Below, piece after piece: positions 43,659 through 51,977 of a stretch of 64,000 bases of DNA. Origin of the DNA: Thiodiazotropha sp040791665 (GTDB taxonomy: Bacteria; Pseudomonadota; Gammaproteobacteria; Chromatiales; Chromatiaceae); the NCBI GenBank assembly GCA_040791665.1, contig JBFNNX010000023.1, positions 1-64,000 on the forward strand, in the 5' to 3' direction. The translations under genes were made by a program, and so were the position numbers. Below the pieces are notes generated by a model that saw nothing but the letters and a program-made list of their open reading frames with translations, was not told the DNA's origin and ran no database searches. Position 1 is the stretch's first letter, and each line of letters opens with the position of its first letter.

Positions 43659-44015
43659 ATCTCGGTTACAAACCTATATCCCGATAATATTGTCGATCAG
43701 CTTGCTTTAGTCCCCGATAAGCAATCGAGAAACCCGTTTGGCCATGAACGGCAGGTAACCGAAGGTACATCTCGAACCGACTATCGTTTAGCCAACTGAT
43801 ACCAATGATCTTACTGATGGATCAGTGTAAATTACCCTTACCCGGCATTTTTTTGATTCTCATCCAGATCGTATCAACTGCCCAGTTTGGGGTATTTCTC
43901 GTAACCCGGCCAAATGGCAAGATAGGACTGCACAAACTAATAGAAAGCTGCACGAGGCCCCGATAAGATTACGCTCCACGTGCGATACTTGTATTATTTG
44001 TAGGCAGTAACCACG
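43659..44015. other. Intergenic region between narL and the ExbB-like operon
   Basis: About 360 bases without a recognised gene or repeat. The promoter for the three-gene ExbB-like operon should be near 43900-44000, but no convincing boxes are visible. Confidence 0.35.
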
Positions 44016-44495
44016 ATGGACGAAAAAGAACCTGAAGCGCCCTGGGCCAGACTGTTTGAGCTTGCCATTCTCCTCACACTCGGCGCTCTGATTTTCACGC
44101 TGTACAGCCTGGGTTATTTGGATCGTATCCTTGGCAATACCCTAACCCTATGGTTTTTCGGCATTATCCTGTCAATTGTGTTGCTCGTGGAGGCATTTGC
44201 CTTTAGCGGCAGAAAGACCGATGCGCACTTCTGGTCCTGGTTGACGACCGGTCTTGGCATGCTCGGTACGGTACTTGGTTTTTCCATAGCCCTGGCCGGC
44301 ATCGATGTCAGAGACCTGCAGGATGCCGCCACCCTCTCCGCCGAAATCGGCCAGTTTCTGAAGTCCGTCTCCTTCGCTATCGACACCACCATGATCGGCT
44401 TGTCAGCGGCCATGATCATGGAAGCCATGAACAAGATCCGGGATATGCTCTACGGTCCCGCCAGATCGGAAGAACCGGTATCCGAGGAAGGGTAG
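44016..44495 (+). CDS. MotA/TolQ/ExbB-like proton-channel protein
   Basis: A 159-residue protein with four helices. Helix 3 (TTGLGMLGTVLGFSIALAGI) and helix 4 (LKSVSFAIDTTMIGLSAAMIMEAMN) match the two conserved channel helices of the MotA/TolQ/ExbB family. The usual large cytoplasmic loop is reduced and the C-terminus is short. First gene of a tight operon: next ATG is three bases after its stop, with GAAGGG ahead of it. Such proteins couple proton flow to work through an ExbD/MotB-like partner. Its exact system is not known. Confidence 0.65.
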   Translation: MDEKEPEAPWARLFELAILLTLGALIFTLYSLGYLDRILGNTLTLWFFGIILSIVLLVEAFAFSGRKTDAHFWSWLTTGLGMLGTVLGFSIALAGIDVRDLQDAATLSAEIGQFLKSVSFAIDTTMIGLSAAMIMEAMNKIRDMLYGPARSEEPVSEEG

Positions 44496-44498
44496 ATC

Positions 44499-45110
44499 AT
44501 GACCCGCCCACGCGAAGACAGCATGTCCATTGTTTTTCGTGACCTGCTGATACTGCTGGCATTGCTGATGCTCACTCTGGTTGTGTTGCTGATTCCCCTG
44601 ATCAAGGTCCAGCAGGAGAGTACCCGGACTGAGATAGAGAAAGCCGCCGGCGATATAATTGCCGAGATCACCTGGGCATCCGACAGTCCCGCCGATATCG
44701 ACCTCTGGGCCAATGCACCTAAGAAAAACGAAAACGTCGGCTATGCCTCGCCCTACGGAGAGATATTCAATCTGGTACGCGACGACCTGGGTCGCGATGT
44801 GGACTTCTCGGGACTTAACTACGAGTTCATCTTCTCTCGCGGCATCCCTGACGGGCGCTATCGTTTCTCGATTGTTTATTACAGCGACAACGGTATGGGC
44901 AACACCCCGGTGGATGTCAATATATCCATTCGATACAGGGAAGGACGCCTTATGCACGTGGTCTACGAAGACAGAATGACTTTGGAGTATCCCGGTCAGG
45001 AGAAAGGTGTCATCTCATTTGAGATGCGGGATCGCAAACTCATAGAGGAGAGCAAATCCTTTGCGCCATTCGAAATCTTTCATGGTACCTTGAGAAGGCT
45101 GGAAAAGTGA
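44499..45110 (+). CDS. ExbD-like single-helix protein with beta-sandwich domain
   Basis: A 203-residue protein: cytoplasmic start, one membrane helix (about 13-37, FRDLLILLALLMLTLVVLLIPL), then a periplasmic domain with WASDSPADIDLWANAP, GEIFNLVRDDLG and a DGRYRFSIVYYSDN strand. The topology is that of ExbD/TolR/MotB, but the outer domain resembles DUF2135/prealbumin-like sandwiches (DxDLxxxxP) and not the usual ExbD fold. I do not see the Asp that receives protons in the helix, so channel function is uncertain. Middle gene of the three-gene operon. Confidence 0.6.
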   Translation: MTRPREDSMSIVFRDLLILLALLMLTLVVLLIPLIKVQQESTRTEIEKAAGDIIAEITWASDSPADIDLWANAPKKNENVGYASPYGEIFNLVRDDLGRDVDFSGLNYEFIFSRGIPDGRYRFSIVYYSDNGMGNTPVDVNISIRYREGRLMHVVYEDRMTLEYPGQEKGVISFEMRDRKLIEESKSFAPFEIFHGTLRRLEK

Positions 45111-45114
45111 CGAG

Positions 45115-45573
45115 ATGCTGACTGACCCCCTGACATTCAAGTACCTGTTCCTCTTTATCATCGCATTTTGGGGCGTATTGGTAATCATCTCTGCAGGTCG
45201 CCGTTATGCCGGTTATATTCTGGGCGCCCTATTTTTCCTGCTGATTGCCTATATCGCTTTGGGTTCAGGCTTCTCCATTCGTATTCCATACCTGCATGAC
45301 AAGATGGAGATCCTGGTCTACACCATTCACAACGAACGCGTGCATGCCCTCGCCCACCCCCTGGGGAAACCGGGCGAACCCCTGCATATCGTCTTCAGCA
45401 TCGACCAGGATACGGAAGGTGGCGGGAAAATGCGTAAAACCTTTTTCGACGCGGTTCGTGCCCGTGAGGGTAGACGTCACAAGACCAATATCATCATTGA
45501 TATGCGCGGTTACATGACAGACCAGGGTGACTACAAATACGAGACAGCGCCCGCCTTTCCACCCAAACAATAA
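45115..45573 (+). CDS. Membrane protein, third gene of the ExbB-like operon
   Basis: A 152-residue protein with two N-terminal helices (about 8-25 and 30-52) and a soluble remainder (DKMEILVYTIHNERVHALAHPLGKPGEPLHIVFSIDQDTEGGGKMRKTFFDAVR...). No family recognised. It starts five bases after the second gene, so all three are co-transcribed. Possibly the third component of the putative proton-driven complex. The gene after it (TlpA) is convergent. Confidence 0.55.
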   Translation: MLTDPLTFKYLFLFIIAFWGVLVIISAGRRYAGYILGALFFLLIAYIALGSGFSIRIPYLHDKMEILVYTIHNERVHALAHPLGKPGEPLHIVFSIDQDTEGGGKMRKTFFDAVRAREGRRHKTNIIIDMRGYMTDQGDYKYETAPAFPPKQ

Positions 45574-45624
45574 AACACTAGGGCCTAATTATGGGTTTCC
45601 ATATCATGGATCATAGGCAATGTG

Positions 45625-46167
45625 TCAGTTTGACTCAGGATGTGAATCATCGCTTTTGATGGATGCCGTCAAGGAACGCACATGTGCCAATATCGACAGC
45701 TCATCCCAGTCAATGCCCCCCACCACACGTGCGACAATCTGTCCCTTCGCATTGACGATATATGAGGTAGGAAGAGCCAGCACCCGCCATTGCCGCAGCA
45801 TACTGGAGTCCTGGTCCAAGAGTATGGGAAGTGTAACGGAACGTTGCACTAAAAACTGTTCGACAACCTCGCGGCTTTCACCGCTGTTGACCGTGAGAAC
45901 GGTGATATTCTCATCATCAAGGATCTCAGCCGCCCGCTGCAGATCCGGCAGCTCTTTGATGCACGGAACACACCAGGTCGCCCAAAAACTGATTATATAA
46001 GCCCGATCTCTATAATCGGACCCCTCATGTATCCGCCCTGTCAAATCCGGCAGGGAAAAGTCCGATGCAGATTTTGGTTCCGAGTAGACGCGAATGCCCA
46101 ATCCCGCAGACCAGGAGGCTGTAGAGGCAAATATGAAATAGAGTACAACCAGCATTGAGCTTTTCAT
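45625..46167 (-). CDS. TlpA/ResA-like thiol-disulfide oxidoreductase
   Basis: A 180-residue periplasmic thioredoxin-fold protein with a signal peptide (KSSMLVVLYFIFASTASWSAG). The active site is FWATWCVPCIKELPDL, a standard WCxPC; the cis-proline segment is LALPTSYIVNAKGQIVARVVGG. TlpA-type proteins reduce periplasmic thiols, often for cytochrome c maturation. No ccm genes are near. It may belong with the secreted protein upstream, 82 bases away, on the same strand. Confidence 0.88.
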   Translation of the reverse strand: MKSSMLVVLYFIFASTASWSAGLGIRVYSEPKSASDFSLPDLTGRIHEGSDYRDRAYIISFWATWCVPCIKELPDLQRAAEILDDENITVLTVNSGESREVVEQFLVQRSVTLPILLDQDSSMLRQWRVLALPTSYIVNAKGQIVARVVGGIDWDELSILAHVRSLTASIKSDDSHPESN

Positions 46168-46249
46168 ACAAATTCACCTCAAGCAACATTACCTGGGTTC
46201 AGCCGACAACTGAACCCAGCACCAATTTCAAATTGGCTTAACCCATGGT

Positions 46250-46684
46250 TCAATTGACTTTCTGTCCAGGAAAGGCCAAGCCATCTCTATAGAGCGCTTC
46301 ATATTCGAAATCCGCCTGTTTCTGCGTCCACACCGTGACAAACTTACCGCCTTTCTTCACCCTAAATTCTGAGACCTTGATCGAATTGAATCTCGGATGT
46401 TTTTCACCTTTGACCTGAACATTGTCGAGAACATATCTGACTTTGATATCTCTTGACAGGTTTGGCATGAAGAGATAATCACCCTCGCCAACCATCAGGA
46501 CAAAATCAGACTCGAGCGCGATATGCGGATCAAGTTTCTCAACTGGACACGAGACGCCGTTGTGTGCGCACTCATGACCATTTATCGTACCAGTGAATGT
46601 TTCAGCATGAACCCACATAGGTGCGGCAAAAAGTGCAGCCAGTGGCAACGCCATTTTAATCCAACTAAATGATAGTGATTTCAT
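46250..46684 (-). CDS. Secreted protein, unknown function
   Basis: A 144-residue protein with a signal peptide (KMALPLAALFAAPMWVHA, cleavage before ETFTG). The mature part contains TGTINGHECAHNGVSCPVEKLDPHIALESDFVLMV and GDYLFMPNLSRDIKVRYV. The NGHxCA...CPVxxLDPHIxLExDFVL pattern recurs in short proteobacterial exported proteins, with the two cysteines likely a disulfide. ATG at 46682-46684 has GAGGAGG ahead of it; the frame continues upstream to 46783 but without signal features. TlpA lies downstream on the same strand. Confidence 0.7.
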   Translation of the reverse strand: MKSLSFSWIKMALPLAALFAAPMWVHAETFTGTINGHECAHNGVSCPVEKLDPHIALESDFVLMVGEGDYLFMPNLSRDIKVRYVLDNVQVKGEKHPRFNSIKVSEFRVKKGGKFVTVWTQKQADFEYEALYRDGLAFPGQKVN

Positions 46685-47500
46685 TCGAGTATCCTCCTCT
46701 GTTATTAAACAAGTTTGCAAATATAAGAACTCCAACCGGGAGCCTACTTCTGTAACAGTTTCGGATACTCCCGTCACAAACACTTACGCAACAGAGGTAA
46801 AAACGGTTTCAATATTTTGAAAAAAGTGGCTAAGTAACTTAATGAAAATCGATACCAATCTGGACAACTCAGAATGCGACTCAAAGACCATCACATCAAG
46901 GGATAATTCTCGGGTAAAAGCCGCTCTATTGGCAAAATAAAAATATCCAGATGCGGTGTATTTTTGCCGTAAGATGGCTGATCATGACTTGTACTGACTC
47001 TGTCATGCTTCGTCACTCACCCCGTGGGTACATGCCACAAAGAATACAAACTCACGGTGATGGCCTCGCTGTTGGATGTAAGCAGGTACACTGGAAGATT
47101 GAGCCGTAGTTTTCCGGGGCTCGTATCTTCTCTTGAAATCGATGAGAGGATGCGGCCAATGAATCGCCTACTTTTCTCAATAGCTCTTCATGATTTCCCT
47201 ATATGGGACTCTGACTCCTAGTTAATTCGATATGACAAATTGTCAGTATCCGGCGTAAAGACTGCCAATATGTCAAGTAATTAAAAAAATTCTTAATTTA
47301 CAATTGCTTGCCATCAATCATATCTCCACTCAAACCTCATGTATAAATCATATAAATTTCAAGGATATAGCCTCACTCCAGTTTACCGAGTAACAAATAG
47401 GATCGATTAATGGTGTGTTTTTTGCACGCTGCTTATGCCGATTAGGCACGATAAAACAGCAGTTTACAAAATTAAAAATTACTATATTGGAGATCGAATC
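46685..47500. other. Long intergenic region upstream of the Met-rich gene
   Basis: About 815 bases. No gene is convincing; a 65-codon frame at 47024 has no support. The 150 bases before 47501 are strongly AT-rich and should hold the Met-rich gene promoter; a GGAGA ribosome site lies nine bases before its ATG. Confidence 0.4.
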
Positions 47501-48082
47501 ATGAAGAAACTAGCCTCAATCATCACTCTTTCATTGGCACTATCGAGTGCGACAGTCGCGTTTGCAGATAAGCAGTCAGGCATGAGCGGTATGTCCGGCA
47601 TGGGTGGTATGGACGGCATGGGCGGCATGAGCGGTATGTCCGGCATGGGCGGTATGGGCGGCATGAGCGGTATGTCCGGCATGGGCGGCATGAGCGGTAT
47701 GGGCGGCATGAGCGGTATGTCCGGCATGGGCGGCATGGGCGGCATGTCCGGCATGTCCGGCATGTCCGGCATGTCGGGAATGTATGGTACCTACAAGGTA
47801 ACACCTCAAGGTGTTCATCTGTATCCTGTTGGCATGTCCGGCATGAGTGGCATGGGAGGCATGAGCGGCATGTCCGGCATGGGAGGCATGTCCGGCATGG
47901 GAGGCATGTCCGGCATGTCCGGCATGTCCGGCATGGGGGGTATGAGCGGCATGTCCGGCATGGGAGGCATGTCCGGCATGGGAGGCATGTCCGGCATGGG
48001 AGGCATGTCCGGCATGGGAGGCATGAGCGGCATGTCCGGCATGTCCGGCATGGGAGGCATGGGTGGTATGTCCGGCCAATAA
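47501..48082 (+). CDS. Secreted Gly-Met-Xaa repeat protein (methionine-rich)
   Basis: A 193-residue protein. Residues 1-22 are a signal peptide (MKKLASIITLSLALSSATVAFA), so it is exported. The mature 171 residues are two arrays of Gly-Met-Xaa triplets (Xaa = Ser or Gly, once Asp, once Tyr): 23 triplets, a 15-residue Met-free linker (GTYKVTPQGVHLYPV), then 27 more. About 50 Met in 171 residues is exceptional. There is no Cys and no Trp, and only one His. Long frames on the opposite strand are artefacts of the repeats. Met-rich exported proteins can bind copper or scavenge oxidants such as HOCl (Azospira MrpX is a known case of the latter). The neighbouring methionine sulfoxide reductase favours an oxidant role. 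A terminator at 48264 follows. Confidence 0.8.
   Translation: MKKLASIITLSLALSSATVAFADKQSGMSGMSGMGGMDGMGGMSGMSGMGGMGGMSGMSGMGGMSGMGGMSGMSGMGGMGGMSGMSGMSGMSGMYGTYKVTPQGVHLYPVGMSGMSGMGGMSGMSGMGGMSGMGGMSGMSGMSGMGGMSGMSGMGGMSGMGGMSGMGGMSGMGGMSGMSGMSGMGGMGGMSGQ
47578..48070 (+). repeat. Low-complexity GGCATG(TCC/AGC/GGN) coding repeat
   Basis: Dozens of 9-base units built from GGCATGTCC, GGCATGAGC and GGCATGGGN, all in the Gly-Met frame, interrupted once near 47783-47832. Codon use within each array is uniform, and the second array has longer runs of GGCATGGGA. This suggests recent slippage or unequal recombination, so length may vary between strains. Confidence 0.85.
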
Positions 48083-48263
48083 ATGAGAAAACACAAAAAC
48101 GACAATCATTAACGATGACAATTAACTGACTGGCTAGCGCTTAACACGACCGGTGAGATAAAAGAGACACACAACATTAGTAAAGTCTCTCGTTGATAGT
48201 GGGTAGATGTGAGAAAATAATAAAAGTTGTGCAACAAAAATAAACATTAACTAGTTTGGTATA

Positions 48264-48310
48264 ATCGCATATCTGCCGATCTCCATGATCGGCACTATGC
48301 GATTTTTTTG
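48264..48310 (+). terminator. Strong rho-independent terminator
   Basis: Two stacked stems, ATCGCATA ... TATGCGAT and GCCGATC ... GATCGGC, span 48264-48303, and are followed by a run of seven T (48303-48309). It fits as the end of the Met-rich transcript, and it separates it from the convergent msrAB gene. Confidence 0.85.
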
Positions 48311-48481
48311 CACCGAAGAATACAACCGTCTTTTATCCCTGTGACAGCTTCTCTATCCACCTGTCAGTTACTACCGAACACTTGTGATCTAAGCAAAGAA
48401 TAATTCCAACAGACCGCAAATTCACTCCAATAGTTTCCAAATATGAAAACTACCCGCTTAACTGGGTATCCTGGTTCGGCA

Positions 48482-49636
48482 TTATGAACTCTCAGCCACC
48501 CTTTGATAAAAGAGTTCCAGGTATTCTGAGTAGCCTTGCGATTCCATCTGCGCCTTGGGGATGAACCGCAATGCTGCTGAGTTAATGCAATATCGCAGAC
48601 CTGTCGGTGCAGGACCGTCATCAAAAAGATGGCCGAGATGTGAGTTGCCGATACGGCTGCGGATCTCGATAAGAATACCGAACAGCGTACGTTCCTGCTC
48701 CTCCGTCACCACACCCGGTTCAATGGGTTTGGTGAAACTGGGCCATCCGGTACCTGATCTGTACTTGTCGGTGGACGAGAACAGTGGCTCGCCCGTTACT
48801 ATGTCCACATAGATCCCTTCCCGCTTCTCATCCCAATAAGCGTTATTGAAAGGCGGTTCTGTTTCGTTCTCCTGGGTCACGCGGTATTGTAGCGGGGTTA
48901 GCATACTCCTGATGATTTCCTCAGTTGGTTTGCTATAGTGGGTATTATTCCCGCCTGATCCGGTTTCTTCTACTGGTTCATCGTGATATTGAGTGTAGTC
49001 CACATAGCGCTCTTTGCCCCAAACCTTATCAACGAACTGATAACGGCCGGAATTGAAAGTATAGAGATTATATCGGATCGGATTTTTCTTATAGTAATCC
49101 TGGTGTTTTTTTTCCGCCTTGTAGAATGATTTGAATGGAACAATCTCAATAGTCACCGGTTTCTCGTAGCGTCCCGAGGCGGCCAATTCATCACGCGAGC
49201 GTTCCGCAATCATTTTCTGTTCATTATTATGATAAAAGATGGACGGTCGGTATTGTCTGCCGCGGTCGTAGAATTGGCCCCGGGAATCGGTGGGATCCAT
49301 CATCCGCCACAGACCCTGGATCAGGCCCGAATAGCTGATGATTTCGGGATCGTAATAGACCTGTACAGCCTCGGTATGCCCGGTGCCTCCTCTCGCGACT
49401 TTCCGGTAAGTCGGGTTTTTGTCCCTTCCCCCGCTGTAGCCGGAAACAGCCTCTTTGACGCCTGGCAGCATTTCAAACCCTGCTTCGACGCACCAGAAGC
49501 AGCCGCCGGCAAAAGTCGCGACCGACAGTCCCTGCAACATCTCATCAGGCAGTTCCGCCTGTTCAGTTACCGACTGGGCGCAGCCGGAAAACAAGACCAT
49601 CAGTGTCAGCAGGCCACTCCACACAGTTAATTTCAT
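48482..49636 (-). CDS. msrAB: Bifunctional methionine sulfoxide reductase A/B lipoprotein
   Basis: A 384-residue fusion. A signal peptide with lipobox LFSGC (lipid-modified C19) places it in the envelope. MsrA (about 35-195) has the catalytic GGCFWC (C46). MsrB (about 235-365) has STDKYRSGTGWPSF, RSRIGNSHLGHLFDDGP and the catalytic cysteine C350 (LRYCINSAALRF); the MsrB zinc cysteines are absent. MsrA repairs S- and MsrB R-sulfoxides of methionine, so the enzyme can restore fully racemic oxidised protein. It is convergent with the Met-rich exported protein, an obvious candidate substrate. An electron source is needed; a periplasmic thioredoxin-like protein (TlpA at 45625) is near. Confidence 0.95.
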   Translation of the reverse strand: MKLTVWSGLLTLMVLFSGCAQSVTEQAELPDEMLQGLSVATFAGGCFWCVEAGFEMLPGVKEAVSGYSGGRDKNPTYRKVARGGTGHTEAVQVYYDPEIISYSGLIQGLWRMMDPTDSRGQFYDRGRQYRPSIFYHNNEQKMIAERSRDELAASGRYEKPVTIEIVPFKSFYKAEKKHQDYYKKNPIRYNLYTFNSGRYQFVDKVWGKERYVDYTQYHDEPVEETGSGGNNTHYSKPTEEIIRSMLTPLQYRVTQENETEPPFNNAYWDEKREGIYVDIVTGEPLFSSTDKYRSGTGWPSFTKPIEPGVVTEEQERTLFGILIEIRSRIGNSHLGHLFDDGPAPTGLRYCINSAALRFIPKAQMESQGYSEYLELFYQRVAESS

Positions 49637-50469
49637 CGCATCATCCTCTAAACAATCACTAGATTAGTTCTAAATATGGATAGCAAAGTTCACCGGCCTA
49701 TCACGAGAAAATCACGATTTTATCGTCACAATAATCTGCGAAATAACAGTGCATTCAGACTACTGCCGTTGCTTGAGGATGACGCCCGACATTTTAGGAA
49801 TATAGTGCCTATCCCAGTTTTATTTCAATTCTCTCAGGAACCACCTATTTATACTCTCCCCTCTGCGTATCGGTCGTCATGATTGTGTCACCGTAAAGCC
49901 TGCCAGCCCCAAGCCGTATGTAACCCTTTCTTTGGTTTGCATGATTTCTTTCACGCATCGGTGCTTCACACTGATTTCAGTTCAACAAGATACCTCCAAA
50001 AGGTGAGAAAATACTTCGCTAATCTCGCATATCTATTTGAACCGACATAAAACTATAACCAACCATATAAATACCTAGATATTGTGGTCACTGCTTTACC
50101 CAACACAATATCTTGTATATTTGGACTGGTTAGGCTATGGTTAGCAGGAGTAATCCGGTTACGAAAGGACAGCCCGAACCGATACCGATACCGATACCGA
50201 TAAATGCAGATTCACACGACAGAAGCGCTCACGCCATGTTTTTTAAAAACCAATTGAAATAACTAGAAAAATTGCCTATATGACAAGATTGAATCAATAA
50301 CATTTCTTCTCAGGGTTTGGCGCTTGGCATCAGACAGTGACTTGATGAAATATGACCGAGATGAAGCGTTTTGAATTATGGAAGTTAGCGGAGCTATAGG
50401 CATTAAATGGGTATGAGTGCAGCGAATTCATTCACTGAAAAGTTATAACTTTTACTAGGGGTAGACAAA
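49637..50469. other. Intergenic region
   Basis: About 830 bases. No convincing gene; a 68-codon frame at 49676 lacks supporting features. The only repeat is the hexamer run at about 50178-50202. Confidence 0.35.
50178..50202. repeat. Hexanucleotide tandem repeat (ACCGAT)4
   Basis: Four head-to-tail copies of ACCGAT plus a partial copy, in a non-coding region. Such short arrays can change in copy number by slippage; no gene reads through it here, so no phase-variation role is visible. Confidence 0.7.
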
Positions 50470-50661
50470 ATGCATTGCTCACACTGTTCTTCGCTGATGG
50501 CCGAGATTGAGACGCAGAAGGATGTGCGAATTGAACAGTCGCGATATGAGTGCCCGGTTTGTGGACGAACACAGTTGGTGACAAGGACGTTGGATCAATG
50601 GAAGGATCATTTAGCGTTAAAGTCAGGAAGGTTAGCAAGACAAGCACTTCGATATCCATAA
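50470..50661 (+). CDS. Small zinc-ribbon-like protein
   Basis: A 63-residue protein with two CxxC pairs (MHCSHCSS at the N-terminus and CPVCGRTQL at about 32-40), the layout of a zinc ribbon. The spacer carries DVRIEQSRYE, and the C-terminus is basic (KSGRLARQALRYP). AGGGG precedes the ATG. A terminator hairpin at 50702 follows directly. It has no operon partner and no recognised family beyond the ribbon. Confidence 0.6.
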   Translation: MHCSHCSSLMAEIETQKDVRIEQSRYECPVCGRTQLVTRTLDQWKDHLALKSGRLARQALRYP

Positions 50662-50701
50662 TGTGCTTTCAGGAACTCTCCTCACTACCTGCCACTGCAG
50701 G

Positions 50702-50737
50702 CGGGCGATGTCGCGACAGCACATCGCCCGGTTTTTC
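50702..50737 (+). terminator. Rho-independent terminator after the zinc-ribbon gene
   Basis: CGGGCGATGT (50702-50711) pairs perfectly with ACATCGCCCG (50721-50730), a 10-bp stem with a nine-base loop, followed by GTTTTT. It lies 41 bases after the small zinc-ribbon stop. Confidence 0.85.
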
Positions 50738-51454
50738 CCTTATACCATTTGACACCGTCATCATATCTTCAATCGACACTTCCTCTCTGAGCTGGCCTGA
50801 CTCCACCGTTTCTCCTATAAATTTCCTCATCGATGAGAGTCAAGAAATTCCACCAAGATCAGCCACTGTTCGCGATGTTATGCCTGTTTTTTTGTAATAC
50901 AGTATACGAACCGGAGACATGACCCGCACCCGATAGTCATCAGGCATTAAAATAGTGGTTCAGTAAACAGTTTTTTGGTAGATGGCTGCATTGTATTTGC
51001 CGGCCCTGTGCTCAACGGATAAGCCTGCCGATTTAAAGGATCTCACAACCGTGACGGCAACCAAGGCTCGGATATCGATCGGAACACTACAAAATAGTCG
51101 GCGGTTCCGTTTAGGAATATTCCGTGTTCAACGTGACCCGTTCATCAGTCGGTATCGGGTGAATTCCGTTAGCTTACCGAATCGAATTAGAGGAAAATAT
51201 ATCGGTAACGGAATTATGTCACTACTGTCCGGCAACCTGTTGAATTTCATATCTGGCTGGCAAATCCCGAGCGGGAATTCATCGATTTGCTACTCGGTGA
51301 AGAGATTGTGCGTGCTATCTAAAATACCGCTTATCATTTGCAGTAGGGATTTATAATAAATGTTTTACTTCTACAATCCCTACATATATGAGCAGTTTTA
51401 ATTCGCACTGGATGCCAATAAAATATTCAGTAGAAAACAGCCGAGGTATTTGAA
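50738..51454. other. Intergenic region
   Basis: About 700 bases. A 124-codon frame (50982-51356) has no start site, domain or composition that I can support, so it is not called. Bases 51340-51450 should contain the promoter of the RebB-like gene. Confidence 0.35.
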
Positions 51455-51688
51455 ATGTCATCTCCAGCTGCTGTCAACAGCCAAATCACAGACGCCATAA
51501 CACTAGCCTATAGTGCTGGCGGCGATGAGGCACTTAAGATAATCATGGAACTGATGAAAGAAATTGCAACGGGTCTTAATGGCGCCAAAGAAGGGAGGAC
51601 AACAATTGACGATCTCTCTGACGCCTTTGAGAATGCTGAAGTTGCACTTCACGCTATTGTTGCAAAACTTGCCACTGGGAGGGAGTAA
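51455..51688 (+). CDS. RebB-like small protein
   Basis: A 77-residue protein whose N-terminus (SSPAAVNSQITDAITLAYSAGGDEA) strongly resembles RebB proteins, the subunits of refractile (R-) bodies, where VNxQITDAVTQ is the hallmark. The rest is helical (LKIIMELMKEIATGLNGAKE ... VALHAIVAKL). R-bodies are coiled protein ribbons known from endosymbionts and free-living proteobacteria. Only one gene is present, without a regulator or second Reb gene, so a diverged relative is as likely. GAGG lies ten bases upstream. Confidence 0.45.
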   Translation: MSSPAAVNSQITDAITLAYSAGGDEALKIIMELMKEIATGLNGAKEGRTTIDDLSDAFENAEVALHAIVAKLATGRE

Positions 51689-51977
51689 GTTTGAATAGTT
51701 AGGAGAACCGCCCTGTATCTACGCCAACTACGGCTTTCATGACGGCGACATCCATAATCATCTTGGTCATTAAACCATAAACCGAGCCACGGGAGCCATC
51801 AACCGGTAGGTATCGTATAGTAAATCAACTGAAATTTTTGTATTTGAAGTGTTTTGTCAAGCTGTCAATTGTATAATCCCAACGGCACCTATCAACCGGA
51901 TACACCATCTATAGATCAGCTTTTACTCACACAAACGATCAAGCAAGTATGCCACACAACCCCATTGGACATGCTTT

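Noticed and set aside
44016..45573. ExbB-like trio as a Zorya defence system
   Set aside because: ZorA has a long cytoplasmic tail, ZorB an OmpA-like domain, and Zorya also includes helicase or nuclease genes. None is present.
45581..45592. CTAGGGCCTAATT as a further MITE end
   Set aside because: Only six bases match the terminal repeat; chance similarity.
47578..48070. Possible CRISPR-like or tandem repeat array
   Set aside because: Units of nine bases without spacers and always in the Gly-Met frame; it is coding.
47576..48121. Histidine/alanine/glycine-rich 181-codon frame on the minus strand of the Met-rich gene
   Set aside because: It is the reverse reading of the GGCATG repeats. No signal peptide or ribosome site, and the forward frame has both.
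50982..51356. 124-codon plus-strand frame
   Set aside because: No ribosome site, no domain, and scattered composition; it follows a terminator in an otherwise empty stretch.
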